Part shown: piece by piece, positions 9,149 to 19,695 of the stretch
How positions within the stretch are numbered: position 1 is the first letter of the stretch
Layout of the letters: the number at the start of each line of letters is the position of its first letter
Source of the DNA: an uncultured Methylophilaceae bacterium
GTDB taxonomy: Bacteria > Pseudomonadota > Gammaproteobacteria > Burkholderiales > Methylophilaceae
Length of the DNA stretch: 64,000 nt
Direction of reading: 5' to 3'
Assembly: GCA_903834185.1 (NCBI GenBank)
Contig: CAILHX010000010.1
Span: 1-64,000, forward strand
Translations under genes and position numbers: made by a program
Notes under the pieces: model-generated
Database searches by the model: none
What the model saw: only the letters and a program-made list of their open reading frames with translations
Told to the model about the DNA's origin: nothing

Positions 9149-9838
9149 ATGCTAATGCGTAATATCTTCTTAGTGTTCACCTTTCTGCCTTTGTTGGCAA
9201 CTGCTGACGTGATTGAATGGCAATCATTGGAAGCGGTGCAATCTGCGGCAGAATCCTTTGTTCAGGAAAGAACGGCAAATATTGATGGCGACGTCAGTAT
9301 AAGCACAGCCGCGCCAGATAAACGCATCAAAGTTCCGAGTTGCGACCATCTGGAAACCTCTCTTCCAAGCGGAAACCACTTATGGGGACGCACTAGCGTC
9401 AAAGTCAGTTGTTCCAGCCCCAGATGGGCATTGTATGTGCCCGTCACGGTCCGAGTCACAGGCAAAGCACTGGTTGCCACCCGCTCCATTGGCAGTGGAC
9501 AAGTGATCGCCGATCAGGATGTTGAAGTTCAGATACTGGATCTGACCCCCTACCCTATAGGTGTATTCACTCGACCTGAACAGGCCATAGGCAAAACGAC
9601 TGCCGCCAACATCCCTGCCGGCAATCCTCTCCGTGCAGAAGTGTTGAGGGCGCAGTTTGTAGTCAAGCAAGGCCAACAGGTCGTCGTCATTGCCAAGGGG
9701 GCGAGCTTCAAAGTTACCTCCGAAGGAGTTGCCATGAACAATGCTACGGTCGGTCAGATCGTGGGGGTTAAAACCAGTTCCGGGCAAATGATAAAAGGCG
9801 TTGCAACGGATAGCGGGACGGTGGAAATCAATTTTTAG
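9149..9838 (+). CDS. flgA: FlgA, P-ring assembly chaperone
   Basis: FlgA is a periplasmic chaperone that promotes FlgI assembly into the P-ring. The protein is 229 residues with a short Sec signal (LMRNIFLVFTFLPLLATAD). The C-terminal half is a SAF-type domain: ALVATRSIGSGQVIADQDVE, later AGNPLRAEVLRAQFVVKQGQ and QQVVVIAKGASFKVTSEGVA. Two Met codons (9149 and 9155) are possible starts, neither with a strong ribosome site. It is transcribed away from the other flagellar genes and is separated from flgB by the GGDEF gene. No flgM or flgN follows it, unlike many flgA loci. Confidence 0.93.
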   Translation: MLMRNIFLVFTFLPLLATADVIEWQSLEAVQSAAESFVQERTANIDGDVSISTAAPDKRIKVPSCDHLETSLPSGNHLWGRTSVKVSCSSPRWALYVPVTVRVTGKALVATRSIGSGQVIADQDVEVQILDLTPYPIGVFTRPEQAIGKTTAANIPAGNPLRAEVLRAQFVVKQGQQVVVIAKGASFKVTSEGVAMNNATVGQIVGVKTSSGQMIKGVATDSGTVEINF

Positions 9839-9863
9839 TTGTTTTCAATCCTGATCCAAGTTC

Positions 9864-9886
9864 GAGCTGGGCATTCAGCCCAGCTC
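9864..9886. terminator. Hairpin between convergent flgA and the SMP-30-like gene
   Basis: A 9-bp perfect stem (GAGCTGGGC / GCCCAGCTC) with a 5-base loop sits midway between the two convergent stop codons. The plus-strand side is followed by ATTATTCT rather than a clean T run, so it may act as a bidirectional terminator of moderate strength. Confidence 0.55.
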
Positions 9887-9895
9887 ATTATTCTG

Positions 9896-10744
9896 CTAAT
9901 GGCTGATCGGCAGCCAATTCAAGGTACCTGCCTTCATATCCGGCACCAAAATGAATTTGCCATCAGCCGATATGTTGATGTCTGCTGCTGACTGATAGCC
10001 ATCTTTGACCAACTTAACAGTACCGTCCGCTTTCACCGAAAATACTCGCCCGTTTTTCCAGTCGCTTACCCAAATCACATTCTTGTGATCGCGTGCTACG
10101 CCATCACCGCCGCCAAAACCTTCGGCTATCGCCTCCATCTTGCCTGTAGCAACCTTAATGCGGTATAAAATTCCTGACACGAAATCAACCATCAGGATAT
10201 GTTCCTTACCATCAGCCAGCACCCCATTAGGTGCAAGCACGCGTGGGTCGTCACCATTGACCAGGGTAGTCACCTTGCCTTTTGCATCAACCTGATAAAC
10301 GGCGCCACCCTTGCCTTGCAGGTCGCCGCTATCAGATACGTATAGCAAACCGTCATCACCGAATGCCAAGTCGTTCAGGAATTGTGGCTTGACCGGGAAA
10401 GCATCCGCGGCAGCAAAAACACTCCATTTGCCATTTTTTGCAATCTTCAGGATGCGTGTTTTGTCTGCAACGTAAAGCACTCCCTTGGCATAAGCCAAGC
10501 CTTTTGGATCATCCATGCCGGTGGCAAACGGTTTGACTTTGCCACCTTCGATGATGGCAATGCCCCCGTCTCCATCCTTGCCAAACTCACCTATTTCCGA
10601 AACGTAAATATGTCCATCAACCGCCAGTACCGATTCCGGCATACGCAGACCCGTGACCACTTTATCTGCACCATAGGCATTCGGCAGGCACGCTGCAGCC
10701 AGCATGGCGATGATAGAAAGCTTTATTGAAATATTGCGCGTCAA
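9896..10744 (-). CDS. Exported SMP-30/NHL-like beta-propeller protein
   Basis: The 282-residue protein begins with a Sec signal (ISIKLSIIAMLAAACLPNAYG) and then shows repeated propeller-blade motifs such as DDPKGLAYAKGVLYVADKTR, LNDLAFGDDGLLYVSDSGDL, APNGVLADGKEHILMVDFVS and NVIWVSDWKNGRVFSVKADG. This pattern fits the SMP-30/gluconolactonase and NHL superfamily, so a sugar lactonase or a non-catalytic binding propeller are both possible; substrate and catalysis cannot be told from sequence. The start codon is TTG at 10744, supported by a strong TAAGGAG ribosome site 7 bases upstream. The only nearby ATG would cut off the signal-peptide n-region. It is the last of four minus-strand genes for exported proteins. 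Confidence 0.75.
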   Translation of the reverse strand: MTRNISIKLSIIAMLAAACLPNAYGADKVVTGLRMPESVLAVDGHIYVSEIGEFGKDGDGGIAIIEGGKVKPFATGMDDPKGLAYAKGVLYVADKTRILKIAKNGKWSVFAAADAFPVKPQFLNDLAFGDDGLLYVSDSGDLQGKGGAVYQVDAKGKVTTLVNGDDPRVLAPNGVLADGKEHILMVDFVSGILYRIKVATGKMEAIAEGFGGGDGVARDHKNVIWVSDWKNGRVFSVKADGTVKLVKDGYQSAADINISADGKFILVPDMKAGTLNWLPISH

Positions 10745-10796
10745 TTTAATACTCCTTAATGTTTAAAACCGTTTTCACAAGTAGCTTTTTCTACAA

Positions 10797-11396
10797 TTAG
10801 TCATTATTCCTAGGAGAGGACAGTACTGTCACCATGCCGCAGGGGCTACGGGTAAAGCCTGCGGTCATTGCAGACTGAATTTTAGTTTGCAGATTACTAT
10901 CCGCTTGCACTTTAAGCATGATCTGGCGCATGGCATCATCAAAGGCCTGAGTCACCTCGTCCACCATGAATATCGAATTGACGCTCCCATCATGCTGCCC
11001 TTCTGCTTTATAGGTAGCTAACGGACGACCATCCCCAAGATGAAATTCGACTTTGAGTTTGGCGAAATAAGTACCTACCGCCGGATTGTAAACCAGGCGC
11101 GGTTTGACCCAGGCGATGACATCCGCACGCTTTCCTGCTTCACAGGTGCTTACATCTGCAAATTTGGTTGCCAGAGCCTTGGTCGCCGCATCCTCCGCAA
11201 TCTCGGCCTGATAGACCCAGCGTGTATAGAGTGGTGCAACGCCTACCAACACCGGATGGTTAAATTTTTCCGGGCTCATATAAACGATCAGACTCGGCTG
11301 GGCCTCTGCACACGCCGAACTGATCGCGATCAGGCTCAGCGCCAATGTTATCAAAATTTGTTTTATAACACCTTGCTTCATAACGCCATGTCTCAT
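10797..11396 (-). CDS. Exported protein of unknown function
   Basis: I do not recognise this 199-residue protein. It has a Sec signal (QILITLALSLIAISSACA) and then about 165 soluble residues with two Cys (in STCEAGK and SPCGMV), which could form a disulfide. The segment ADVIAWVKPRLVYNPAVGTY reads like a beta-rich domain. The ATG overlaps the stop of the upstream gene as ATGA, supporting this start and translational coupling; a second Met lies five codons in. It is therefore probably made together with the sorbosone-dehydrogenase-like protein. A periplasmic accessory role is an inference from this coupling only. Confidence 0.7.
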   Translation of the reverse strand: MRHGVMKQGVIKQILITLALSLIAISSACAEAQPSLIVYMSPEKFNHPVLVGVAPLYTRWVYQAEIAEDAATKALATKFADVSTCEAGKRADVIAWVKPRLVYNPAVGTYFAKLKVEFHLGDGRPLATYKAEGQHDGSVNSIFMVDEVTQAFDDAMRQIMLKVQADSNLQTKIQSAMTAGFTRSPCGMVTVLSSPRNND

Positions 11397-12625
11397 TTGG
11401 ATCCCCCCTTGTATTCGATACGGTAAACCAAACCAGCTCTATCATCCGAAACGTACACGGCACCGTCCTGCGGACTGACTGCCAGACCTACAGGCCGCCC
11501 CCAGGCACCTGCAGCACTTAACCAGCCAGTCACAAAATCACTCACTGCCACCGGCCTGTCCTGCACAAAATGTACCCTGACTATTTTATACCCACTTGGC
11601 TGCGCCCGGTTCCATGAACCGTGCAATGCCACCAGCATATCGCTGCGATATTCAGAGGGAAAACTGGTTTTATCCAGAAACACCAAACCTATCGGCGTAC
11701 TGTGTGCTGGGAACGTCATCACCGGCGCCTGCATGCTTGCACAGAAATCATTGCTTGAATCAACACCGGCGGGGAAATTCGGATCGTTCACATGGTCGCC
11801 CCAGCAATGCGGCCAACCATAATTTGCACCTGCTTTGATCACATTCAAGTGTTCGGGCGGCAAGTCATCCAGTGCAGCAGCGCCTTTCCTGTCGGAGCGC
11901 ATATCTGCCCCTTCATTGCTGGCATACATCTCGCCCGTGACCGGATGCCAAACGTAATCCTGTGAATTACGTAATCCTGATGCCCATATCGGGTTCGGCG
12001 CATGACGTCCATAGGTGGTTAAGGCACCGGCTGGCTTACCTTCCATGGTGTAGCGCAATATGCTGGCACGTAGTGGATCTTCCTCATCGCACACATTACA
12101 GCTTGAACCTACACTCACATATATAAAACCGTCAGGACCCTGCTTAACCGTTTTTAGCGTATGCCCGCCGCTAGGCAGATTGCTGATGATGTGCTTTATT
12201 CCATCCGGCAGCAATTCCACCACACCATCCTGATTTGCCACATACAGATTGCTGCCTATAAACGCCAGCCCTTGCGGTGCATTCAGGTGATCGGCAACGG
12301 TGACTATGTCATCCGCCACGCCATCGTGATTTCGGTCCGGCAACATCACGACCTTGTTATCCCGCCCCAGCGATAAATAAAGATCGCCTGCAGGTGAAAA
12401 AGTCATGAATCGGGGGCCCCGAAAAAAGTCGCTACCGCCAGGGTTAAGCTTGGCGAATACGCGCATGCTAAAACCAGGGGGAAGTTGTAGTGCCGCTACG
12501 GGATTGTCCGGCACAGCTACGACTTGCGCCATGCCGGCACATGCCAACAGTGGAAAAGCGAGTACTACCGCTACAGAGCAAACGCGGATTAGATACCCGC
12601 ATGCTCTGTAATTCAAGTATTTCAA
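11393..12625 (-). CDS. Exported PQQ-dependent sugar/sorbosone dehydrogenase-like protein
   Basis: The 410-residue protein has a hydrophobic leader (VCSVAVVLAFPLLACAGMAQ) and a six-bladed propeller of the soluble glucose/L-sorbosone dehydrogenase family. Diagnostic stretches are LPPGFSMRVFAKLNPGGSDF, NAPQGLAFIGSNLYVANQDG, ASGLRNSQDYVWHPVTGEMY, LNVIKAGANYGWPHCWGD and AVYVSDDRAGLVYRIEYK. Family members oxidise sugars or aldehydes using PQQ in the periplasm; the true substrate here is unknown. Four Cys occur in SSCNVCDEED, PHCWGD and NDFCASM. The first in-frame start is TTG at 12625 with no obvious ribosome site, and another TTG follows at 12616; the exact start is uncertain. It overlaps the following gene by 4 bases. 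Confidence 0.75.
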   Translation of the reverse strand: MKYLNYRACGYLIRVCSVAVVLAFPLLACAGMAQVVAVPDNPVAALQLPPGFSMRVFAKLNPGGSDFFRGPRFMTFSPAGDLYLSLGRDNKVVMLPDRNHDGVADDIVTVADHLNAPQGLAFIGSNLYVANQDGVVELLPDGIKHIISNLPSGGHTLKTVKQGPDGFIYVSVGSSCNVCDEEDPLRASILRYTMEGKPAGALTTYGRHAPNPIWASGLRNSQDYVWHPVTGEMYASNEGADMRSDRKGAAALDDLPPEHLNVIKAGANYGWPHCWGDHVNDPNFPAGVDSSNDFCASMQAPVMTFPAHSTPIGLVFLDKTSFPSEYRSDMLVALHGSWNRAQPSGYKIVRVHFVQDRPVAVSDFVTGWLSAAGAWGRPVGLAVSPQDGAVYVSDDRAGLVYRIEYKGGSK

Positions 12626-12656
12626 CCGGTAGTAAACCAGGAGTTTTTAAGCTGGG

Positions 12657-13142
12657 TCAGAAGCACTTTTCGTCCTGGCAGCCATCATCCTTGGCACCGT
12701 ATTTCACCAGAATATCGGCTGTCGCAGCACGACCTTCCTGACGTGTTACACGCAATACAGAAATACCACCACGCATCTGGATGTTTGGGTCACCGCCGTT
12801 TTTCAGCAGGTATTCCAGCAACTCGTTGTTACCATCATAAGCTGCGGTTGATACCGGGGTCAGCTTGGTGATCGGGTGCTGGTAATTGATATTGGCACCG
12901 TGCTCAACCAGAAACTTGACCATAGGCAGTTGACCCTGCGAGGCGGCCGACAATACCGGAGCCCAGCCAAAGAACACGTCATTGACCTTCATCACGCCCG
13001 AATCCAGATATTTTTTGACAATAGGGATATTACCGTCCACTACTGCACCGCAGAACTCGATCTGCTCATCATCGGTGTAGGCAAATACATGGGTTGAAAG
13101 TAGCAGCAGTACTGCCAAAAAAATCGCTTTTATTGTTCTCAC
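12657..13142 (-). CDS. Exported ankyrin-repeat protein
   Basis: The protein has a Sec signal (TIKAIFLAVLLLLSTHVFA) followed by about four ankyrin-type repeats, with consensus pieces VDGNIPIVKKYLDSG, PVLSAASQGQLPMVKFLVEH, TPVSTAAYDGNNELLEYLLK and AATADILVKYGA. Ankyrin repeats mediate protein contacts, here in the periplasm. The start is placed at a GTG (13142) because a GGAG sits 9 bases before it; this gives 161 residues. A TTG at 13157 would add five residues but has no ribosome site. Mature Cys residues (FCGAV, GCQDEKCF) could form disulfides. It begins 27 bases after the purL stop. Confidence 0.75.
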   Translation of the reverse strand: MRTIKAIFLAVLLLLSTHVFAYTDDEQIEFCGAVVDGNIPIVKKYLDSGVMKVNDVFFGWAPVLSAASQGQLPMVKFLVEHGANINYQHPITKLTPVSTAAYDGNNELLEYLLKNGGDPNIQMRGGISVLRVTRQEGRAATADILVKYGAKDDGCQDEKCF

Positions 13143-13169
13143 GTTTCTTATCTCCAATTAAATAACTTT

Positions 13170-16100
13170 TTAACCTACAAACTTACGTGCATTTCCAAAC
13201 ATACGTAACCACGGCCCTGCTTCGCTCCATCCATCCGGCTTCCATGAATGCTGCACTGCGCGGAATACCCGCTCAGGATGCGGCATCATAATGCTAAAAC
13301 GCCCGTCAGAAGTGGTCAATCCGGCAATTCCCATGGGCGAACCATTGGGATTCAACGGATAGGTTTCCGTCGCTTTACCGTAGTGATCAACAAAACGCAC
13401 ACTCACCAGCTTATCTTGCAACACTTCTTCGACATGCTGTTGCGAAGAAAATTCCGCAAAACCTTCACCATGCGCTACGGCAATAGGCATGCGGCTACCA
13501 GCCATGCCATTAAAAAACAGTGATGGCGATTCTAACACTTCAACCAAAACGAAACGCGCTTCGAACTGTTCGGACTTATTTCGTACAAAATGCGGCCATA
13601 ACTCTGCGCCAGGGATGATCTGGTGCAGATTACTCATCATCTGGCAGCCATTGCATACCCCTAAAGCAAATACATCCTGACGCTGGAAAAACGCGCTGAA
13701 TTCATCGCGCGCACGCGCATTGAACAGAATGGATTTGGCCCAGCCCTCACCTGCCCCAAGAACATCGCCATAGGAAAACCCCCCGCAGGCGACGAAGCCT
13801 GAGAAATCACGCAAAGAGACACGCCCGGCAATGATGTCGCTCATATGTACATCCCGCGCCTCAAAGCCCGAACGGTCGAATGCAGCCGCCATCTCCACCT
13901 GTCCATTCACCCCTTGCTCGCGAAGTACCGCCATCTTGGGTCGTGCCAGATTGAGGTAAGGCGCAGCGACATCATCATGATTGTCAAACGTCAGCTTCAC
14001 ACTCAAACCAGGGTCGGCGGCGTCCAGAATATTGTCGTATTCCTGTTGTGCGCATTGCGGATTATCCCGCATGCTTTGCATACGATAGGTGGTTTCCGAC
14101 CAGATGCGATGCAGGGCGACACGCGACTCGCTCAGCACTACCTTGCCGTTACATTTGATATGGATGTTTACGCCCGGCTGTGGCTTAGCAACAACCCTAG
14201 CCATTCCGTCAAATACTTCCAATACGGCGTCAACATCGGCAGCCGGTACCTGCAACACCGCTCCCAATTCTTCGCTGAACAAGGCCGACATGATATCGGT
14301 TTCGCCCAGATCCACTTCGAGTCCGCAATGCCCGGCAAAAGCCATCTCCAACAGAGTCACCAATAATCCGCCATCCGAACGGTCATGATAGGCCAGTATT
14401 TTGCCGAGACTATTGAGCGTTTGTATGCCGGCAAAGAATTTTTTCATGTCATACGCGCTATCCAGATCAGGAGCAGTATCCCCTGTCATTCCGAACACCT
14501 GGGCCAGTGAGGAACCTCCCATACGGTTCTTGCCGCGCCCCAGATCCACCAGCACCAACACCGTATCACCGTCCCTCAGTTGCGGCGTCAGGGTAAGCCG
14601 CGCATCCAGCACCGGAGCGAATGCCGTCACAACCAACGAGATCGGCGCTGTCACTGACTTGCTGTGACCCGCCTCATCCCAGACTGTCTTCATCGACATC
14701 GAATCCTTGCCGACCGGAATACTGATGCCTAATGCCGGACATAACTCCATGCCCACGGCGTATACCGTATCGTAAAGGGCTGCGTCTTCGCCTGAATGTC
14801 CGGCTGGAGCCATCCAGTTGGCGGAAAGCTTGATATCACCGATATCTCCAATAAAACTGGCGGCGATATTGGTCAAAGCTTCACCTATCGCCATACGCCC
14901 GGAAGCCGGAGCATCCACCAGCGCCAGCGGCGCTTTCTCGCCGATGGCAAACGCCTCTCCTCTGTATGTCTGGTATCCCGCCAGAGTGACCGCAACATCG
15001 GCGACCGGCACTTGCCATGGACCGACCATCTGGTCTCTGGCCACCAGCCCGGTGACTGTGCGGTCGCCTATGGTGATGAGAAAGGTCTTATCGGCGACGC
15101 CTGGCAGATGCAGCACCCGGGTTACTGCCTCATTCAGGCCTATGCCGCTATAGTCAAATGCCGCAAAACTGGGCTGCCGATGCACGACATTACGCGTCAT
15201 TTTTGGCGGCTTGCCAAGCAATACCGACAGCTCCATATCTACCGATTTATTATTGAAGTGGGCATCCTCGACGATCAGTTTTTTCTGTTCCGTCGCGTTA
15301 CCGACAATGGCGTAAGGACAGCGCTCGCGTTCACATATCTGCCTGAACAATTCGAGATTTTCCGGAAGTATCGCCAATACATAGCGTTCCTGAGCCTCAT
15401 TGCACCATAGCTCTTTCGGTGACATCCCCGGCGCTTCGTTCTGGATATCGCGCAACTGGAATACCGCTCCACGCCCTGCATCATTCACCAACTCGGGAAA
15501 CGCATTGGAAAGTCCGCCTGCGCCGACATCGTGTATCGCCAGGATGGGATTCGCCTCATCCATCTGCCAGCATCGGTCTATCACTTCCTGCGCGCGGCGT
15601 TCCAGTTCAGGATTACCGCGTTGCACCGAATCGAAATCCAGATTCTCTGCATTGGCACCGGTATCCATGCTGGAAGCCGCACCGCCGCCGAGGCCGATCA
15701 ACATTGCCGGACCACCCAGTTGTATCAAGTAAGCGTGGGCGGGAATGGGGTGTTTTTTCGAGTGTTGCGCGGCAATATTGCCGATGCCGCCAGCCAGCAT
15801 GATGGGTTTATGGTAACCCCGTATCTCCCCCGCAGCCTCGATTTCCAGTGTGCGGAAATATCCGGCAATATTGGGGCGGCCGAATTCGTTGTTATAAGCA
15901 GCGCCCCCCAAGGGGCCGTCTACCATGATCTGCAATGCCGAGGCGATACGCCCGGGCTTACCGTAGTCGCCTTCCCACGGTTGCTTGAACCCGGGAATAT
16001 TCAGGTTGGATACTGAAAACCCGGTCAACCCGGCTTTGGGCTTGGAACCGCAGCCGGTAGCACCTTCATCGCGTATCTCTCCGCCAGCACCGGTGGCCGC

Positions 16101-17024
16101 CCCGGCAAATGGGGAAATGGCTGTGGGATGGTTGTGGGTCTCCACCTTCATCAGGAAATGCGTGTCCTGTTCGTGGTAGCCGTAACGGCCGTCCGCCTGC
16201 GGATAGAAGCGGCGCGTGATGCCGCCCTGTACCACGGAAGCGTTATCAGAATATGCCACTACGGTCTTGCCGGGGTGCAACTTGTGGGTATTACGTATCA
16301 TGCCGAACAAGGACTGTGCTTGTGCCACGCCGTCGATCACCCAGTCGGCATTAAATATCTTGTGACGGCAGTGCTCGGAATTCGCCTGCGCGAACATCAT
16401 CAGTTCCACATCGGTAGGGTTACGCGCGATGCGCGTGAAATTTTCAACCAAGTAATCAATTTCATCGGCAGACAACGCCAAGCCCAATTGGGCATTCGCC
16501 ACTTCCAGCGCAGGTTTTCCGCCGCTCAGAATATCTACATATGCCAAAGGTTGGGGCTGGGCAGTTTCCACCAGTTTTGCCGCATCTTCCAGGCTGGTAA
16601 AAACCGCTTCCGTCATCCGGTCATGAATCACTGCTTTTAATGCCAGCTTTTCATCTGTGGAGAGCGGCGCGCCATCACTGGTCGTCACGTAATACACCAC
16701 ACCACGCTCCAAACGGGTAACGCCCGGTAAGCCGCAATGTCGGGCAATATCTGTGGCACGAGACGACCAGGGCGAGATGGTGCCGGGACGCGGGACCACC
16801 AGGAATAATTCTCCGTGTGGTGCTTCTTCTGCCATTTTCGGGCCGTAGGTCAGAATCTTGGCTAGCACGGCTTGTTGCTCTTCGCCAAGCTCACCATCGG
16901 ACCAGATGAAGTGCCAGAATTCAGCGTAAAGGTGTGAGATTCGCGGTACGGCTGGCTTTAGCGCATTCAGAATCTTGTCGAGACGGAAGGAAGAGAGGGC
17001 GGCGCTACCACGTATGCGAAGCAT
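13170..17024 (-). CDS. purL: Phosphoribosylformylglycinamidine synthase
   Basis: PurL converts FGAR, ATP and glutamine to FGAM in the fourth step of purine synthesis. This is the long single-chain form: about 1284 residues from the start at 17024 ([19 protein letters not shown]), against about 1295 in E. coli. An upstream Met at 17054 would add 10 residues with no family match. Domains run in order: PurS-like N-domain, linker ([20 protein letters not shown]), two AIRS-type synthetase halves ([20 protein letters not shown] is the first catalytic signature), and a C-terminal class I glutaminase. The glutaminase has GVCNGCQMM as nucleophile region and AHGEGF and PHPERVFR for the rest of the triad. 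The enzyme is cytoplasmic. Confidence 0.97.
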   Translation of the reverse strand: MLRIRGSAALSSFRLDKILNALKPAVPRISHLYAEFWHFIWSDGELGEEQQAVLAKILTYGPKMAEEAPHGELFLVVPRPGTISPWSSRATDIARHCGLPGVTRLERGVVYYVTTSDGAPLSTDEKLALKAVIHDRMTEAVFTSLEDAAKLVETAQPQPLAYVDILSGGKPALEVANAQLGLALSADEIDYLVENFTRIARNPTDVELMMFAQANSEHCRHKIFNADWVIDGVAQAQSLFGMIRNTHKLHPGKTVVAYSDNASVVQGGITRRFYPQADGRYGYHEQDTHFLMKVETHNHPTAISPFAGAATGAGGEIRDEGATGCGSKPKAGLTGFSVSNLNIPGFKQPWEGDYGKPGRIASALQIMVDGPLGGAAYNNEFGRPNIAGYFRTLEIEAAGEIRGYHKPIMLAGGIGNIAAQHSKKHPIPAHAYLIQLGGPAMLIGLGGGAASSMDTGANAENLDFDSVQRGNPELERRAQEVIDRCWQMDEANPILAIHDVGAGGLSNAFPELVNDAGRGAVFQLRDIQNEAPGMSPKELWCNEAQERYVLAILPENLELFRQICERERCPYAIVGNATEQKKLIVEDAHFNNKSVDMELSVLLGKPPKMTRNVVHRQPSFAAFDYSGIGLNEAVTRVLHLPGVADKTFLITIGDRTVTGLVARDQMVGPWQVPVADVAVTLAGYQTYRGEAFAIGEKAPLALVDAPASGRMAIGEALTNIAASFIGDIGDIKLSANWMAPAGHSGEDAALYDTVYAVGMELCPALGISIPVGKDSMSMKTVWDEAGHSKSVTAPISLVVTAFAPVLDARLTLTPQLRDGDTVLVLVDLGRGKNRMGGSSLAQVFGMTGDTAPDLDSAYDMKKFFAGIQTLNSLGKILAYHDRSDGGLLVTLLEMAFAGHCGLEVDLGETDIMSALFSEELGAVLQVPAADVDAVLEVFDGMARVVAKPQPGVNIHIKCNGKVVLSESRVALHRIWSETTYRMQSMRDNPQCAQQEYDNILDAADPGLSVKLTFDNHDDVAAPYLNLARPKMAVLREQGVNGQVEMAAAFDRSGFEARDVHMSDIIAGRVSLRDFSGFVACGGFSYGDVLGAGEGWAKSILFNARARDEFSAFFQRQDVFALGVCNGCQMMSNLHQIIPGAELWPHFVRNKSEQFEARFVLVEVLESPSLFFNGMAGSRMPIAVAHGEGFAEFSSQQHVEEVLQDKLVSVRFVDHYGKATETYPLNPNGSPMGIAGLTTSDGRFSIMMPHPERVFRAVQHSWKPDGWSEAGPWLRMFGNARKFVG

Positions 17025-17118
17025 GAGAAATTGAGCGTATTTGATAAAGCACAATTTTAACAGAAAGTACTTATCAGAAAGTGCTTACCGGAAAGCGAAG
17101 TACTAAGTTCCGGCAGAG

Positions 17119-17577
17119 CTAGCTCTTTAATGTTTTTTGAATAAACTTATCCAATTGCGCTGCAAACGCCTGACGGTCATTATGATTGAAACTAGCGGGC
17201 CCGGAGATGTCTACGCCGCTGCCGCGCAGCTCTTCCATGAAATTACGCATGCCAAGGCGCTGACTGATATTGTCGAGTGTATAGAGTTCGCCGCGCGGAT
17301 TGAGCGCGTGACCGCCGCGCGCGATGACTTGGGCGGCCAGAGGGATGTCGGCAGTAATCACAAGGTCGCCCGGCTCTACTTCCTGCACGATCTTGTTATC
17401 CGCCACGTCGAAACCCTGCGGCACCTGCAATGCCCTGATGTAAGGCGAATGCGGTACACGCAACAACTTGTTGGCCACCAGTATGGTCATGATGCTTGCG
17501 CGTTGCGCTGCCCGAAACAGAATCTCCTTAATAACCATGGGGCAAGCGTCGGCATCAACCCATATTTGCATCAGCAT
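17119..17577 (-). CDS. yaiI: UPF0178 family protein (YaiI-like)
   Basis: The 152-residue protein matches the UPF0178/YaiI/YqxD family: [20 protein letters not shown] at the start, [40 protein letters not shown] and [14 protein letters not shown]. The acidic D-x-D and later D residues suggest a PIN-like nuclease fold, but the family has no established function. The ATG at 17577 overlaps the recQ stop (ATGCTGATG); a second Met at 17571 fits the family start [11 protein letters not shown] better. Both give nearly the same product. It is probably translated together with recQ. Confidence 0.88.
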   Translation of the reverse strand: MLMQIWVDADACPMVIKEILFRAAQRASIMTILVANKLLRVPHSPYIRALQVPQGFDVADNKIVQEVEPGDLVITADIPLAAQVIARGGHALNPRGELYTLDNISQRLGMRNFMEELRGSGVDISGPASFNHNDRQAFAAQLDKFIQKTLKS

Positions 17578-19415
17578 GCTCCAGTTGCAGCGTCTTTTAT
17601 TTCTTGCAGAAATGCATCTCCATAGCGTGCCAGTTTGGCTTGTCCTATGCCGCTGATGCGCCCCATTTCATCCAGCGTTTGCGGCTTCTGGTTGAGTATT
17701 TCGAGCAAGGTACTGTCATGGAAGATGACGTAAGGCGGTACGCCCTGCTCTTTCGCCAACTCCATGCGCTTGGCCTTGAGAACCAGCCATAATGGATCTT
17801 CATGGGCACCGGCGTAAGCCTCTTTGACACGGCTGGAACGTTCGACCTTGCTGCTTTTTCGAGATGACACTTCGGCATCGCGCCGCAACCAGACTTCCTG
17901 TTCGCCACGCAATACCGGTCGTGCAGCTTCTGTGAGTTTCAGACCACCGTAGAGTTGCATGTCCGATTCCAGAAACCCGCCTGCAACCAGCTGCCGGAAT
18001 ACGCTGCTCCACTGCGCCTGCGCCAATCCCTGACCTACTCCGAAAGTGGAAAGTGCTTGATGATTGAATTGCTGTATCTTTTCCGTGACTTTACCCAGCA
18101 ACACATCAATCAGATGCACCACGCCAAAACGCTGGCCTGTACGGTAAACGCAAGACAACGCCATTTGCGCGGCTTGTGTGGCATCCCAGGTATCGACGGG
18201 TTGCAAACAGTTGTCGCATTGACCGCAGTCGCCCGGGTGCTGTTCACCGAAATAGCGTAATAATGTCTGGTGACGGCAGGCGGTGGATTCGCAGAATCCA
18301 AGTAACGCATCCAGCTTTTGCCGCTCTACCCGTTTACGTTCTTCCGGCGCATCGCCGGAATCCAGCATCTGGCGCATGGAAACCACATCCCCCAGGCCGT
18401 AGGTCATCCAGGCATTCGCAAGTAATCCATCGCGCCCGGCACGGCCGGTCTCCTGATAATAGCCTTCCATGCTCTTGGGCAAGTCGAGGTGGGCGACAAA
18501 TCGCACATTGGGTTTATCGATACCCATGCCGAAAGCAACCGTCGCCACCATGATCACGCCTTCTTCGCGCAGGAAGCGGCGCTGGTTAAGGTTGCGGGTA
18601 TCGGCATCCAATCCGGCGTGGTACGGCAGGGCATCCCAGCCTCTCGCCTTTAGCCATTCGGCCGTTTCTTCCACTTTTTTACGCGACAAACAATAAACGA
18701 TACCCGCATCGTCCGGGTGCTCGGCTTTTAAAAAAGCTTCCAGTTGCTGGCGGGCATTGGCTTTCAGCGTGATTCTGTATTTGATATTGGGACGGTCAAA
18801 ACTGGATACAAATTGCTGCGCGTTTTCCAGCGCCAGACGTTCAACAATCTCTCCGCGCGTCGGGGCATCAGCGGTTGCGGTGAGCGCAATGCGCGGCACC
18901 GAAGGGAAACGCTCGTGCAACACGGTCAACTGGCGGTACTCGGGACGGAAATCGTGCCCCCACTGCGAAACACAATGCGCTTCGTCTATGGCGAACAGGG
19001 CAATGCCGTAACCGGCTTGTACTTGTTCCATCAGTACCAGAAAATTCGGCATCAACAATCTTTCCGGGGCTACATAAAGTATCTTAAGCTCACCGCGCGT
19101 CAGTTGTCCGCTGACCTCCCGCACGGCTTCGGCTTCCAGGCTGGAATTGAGAAAAGCCGCCTTGACCCCAAGTTGTTGCAACGCTTCCACTTGATTCTGC
19201 ATCAGCGCGATCAACGGCGAAACCACGATGGCAACACCATCGCGTAACAATGCCGGGAGTTGGTAACATAGAGACTTGCCGCCACCCGTGGGCATCAGCA
19301 CCAAGGCATCGCCGCCTGCCGATACGTGCTCAACAATGGCTTGTTGCGCGTCGCGAAAAGCAGTGTAGCCAAAGATGTCGTGCAGTAGCTGTAGAGGAGT
19401 GTGGGTGGTGGGCAT
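17571..19415 (-). CDS. recQ: ATP-dependent DNA helicase RecQ
   Basis: RecQ is a 3'-5' DNA helicase of the RecF recombination pathway. From 19415 ([20 protein letters not shown]) the protein is 614 residues, close to E. coli RecQ. It shows helicase motif I ([15 protein letters not shown]), DEAH box ([20 protein letters not shown]) and motif VI ([12 protein letters not shown]). A zinc-binding RQC Cys set (CESTACRH and CGQCDNC) follows, and a C-terminal HRDC domain ([20 protein letters not shown]). Earlier in-frame starts at 19442 and 19421 add up to 9 residues without family support. It reads away from the tRNA-Pro promoter and its stop overlaps the yaiI-like gene. Confidence 0.96.
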   Translation of the reverse strand: MPTTHTPLQLLHDIFGYTAFRDAQQAIVEHVSAGGDALVLMPTGGGKSLCYQLPALLRDGVAIVVSPLIALMQNQVEALQQLGVKAAFLNSSLEAEAVREVSGQLTRGELKILYVAPERLLMPNFLVLMEQVQAGYGIALFAIDEAHCVSQWGHDFRPEYRQLTVLHERFPSVPRIALTATADAPTRGEIVERLALENAQQFVSSFDRPNIKYRITLKANARQQLEAFLKAEHPDDAGIVYCLSRKKVEETAEWLKARGWDALPYHAGLDADTRNLNQRRFLREEGVIMVATVAFGMGIDKPNVRFVAHLDLPKSMEGYYQETGRAGRDGLLANAWMTYGLGDVVSMRQMLDSGDAPEERKRVERQKLDALLGFCESTACRHQTLLRYFGEQHPGDCGQCDNCLQPVDTWDATQAAQMALSCVYRTGQRFGVVHLIDVLLGKVTEKIQQFNHQALSTFGVGQGLAQAQWSSVFRQLVAGGFLESDMQLYGGLKLTEAARPVLRGEQEVWLRRDAEVSSRKSSKVERSSRVKEAYAGAHEDPLWLVLKAKRMELAKEQGVPPYVIFHDSTLLEILNQKPQTLDEMGRISGIGQAKLARYGDAFLQEIKDAATGAC

Positions 19416-19539
19416 GCACATGGATTTTACCCGAAACGGCACACTGGATCGCGGCTAGTTAATCTATCAAACCATATCTATTCCGAACCAATTCCGATGC
19501 GATTCCACACTTGTTATGGCGGGTAGAGGTGCTTTCCGC

Positions 19540-19545
19540 TATAAT
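19540..19545 (+). promoter_or_regulatory. -10 box upstream of tRNA-Pro
   Basis: A perfect TATAAT lies 43-48 bases before the mature tRNA. No good -35 is present at 17 bp spacing; the nearest TTG-like hexamer (TTGTTA, 19511) is 23 bases away. It probably starts the tRNA-Pro-nudJ-mnmA transcript near 19552. The rest of the 19416-19587 gap shows nothing else. Confidence 0.5.
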
Positions 19546-19587
19546 CCGCAACCTCCTAGCTAGGGCTCTATGCATAGCTGGCCCGGT

Positions 19588-19664
19588 CGGGATGTAGCGC
19601 AGCCTGGTAGCGCACTTGCATGGGGTGCAAGGGGTCGCGAGTTCGAATCCCGCCATCCCGACCA
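19588..19664 (+). tRNA. tRNA-Pro (anticodon GGG)
   Basis: The 77-nt sequence folds as a cloverleaf: acceptor stem CGGGATG/CATCCCG, D-arm with AGCGCAGCCTGGTAGCGC, anticodon stem CTTGC/GCAAG with loop ATGGGGT, and T-arm with GTTCGAATC. Discriminator A and encoded CCA follow. The anticodon reads GGG, specific for proline CCC/CCU codons. There is no terminator between it and nudJ, whose ATG is only 31 bases downstream, so the tRNA is probably cut from a longer mRNA. Confidence 0.97.
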
Positions 19665-19695
19665 TTTTTATTCTCATCTTCGTCACCACATCATC

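Noticed and set aside
13845-16640. Several plus-strand open frames of 100-200 codons
   Set aside because: All lie antisense within purL and show no recognisable motif or ribosome site.
19570-19695. N-terminal extension of nudJ through the tRNA gene
   Set aside because: The sequence is the tRNA-Pro gene; the Nudix family start matches the ATG at 19696.
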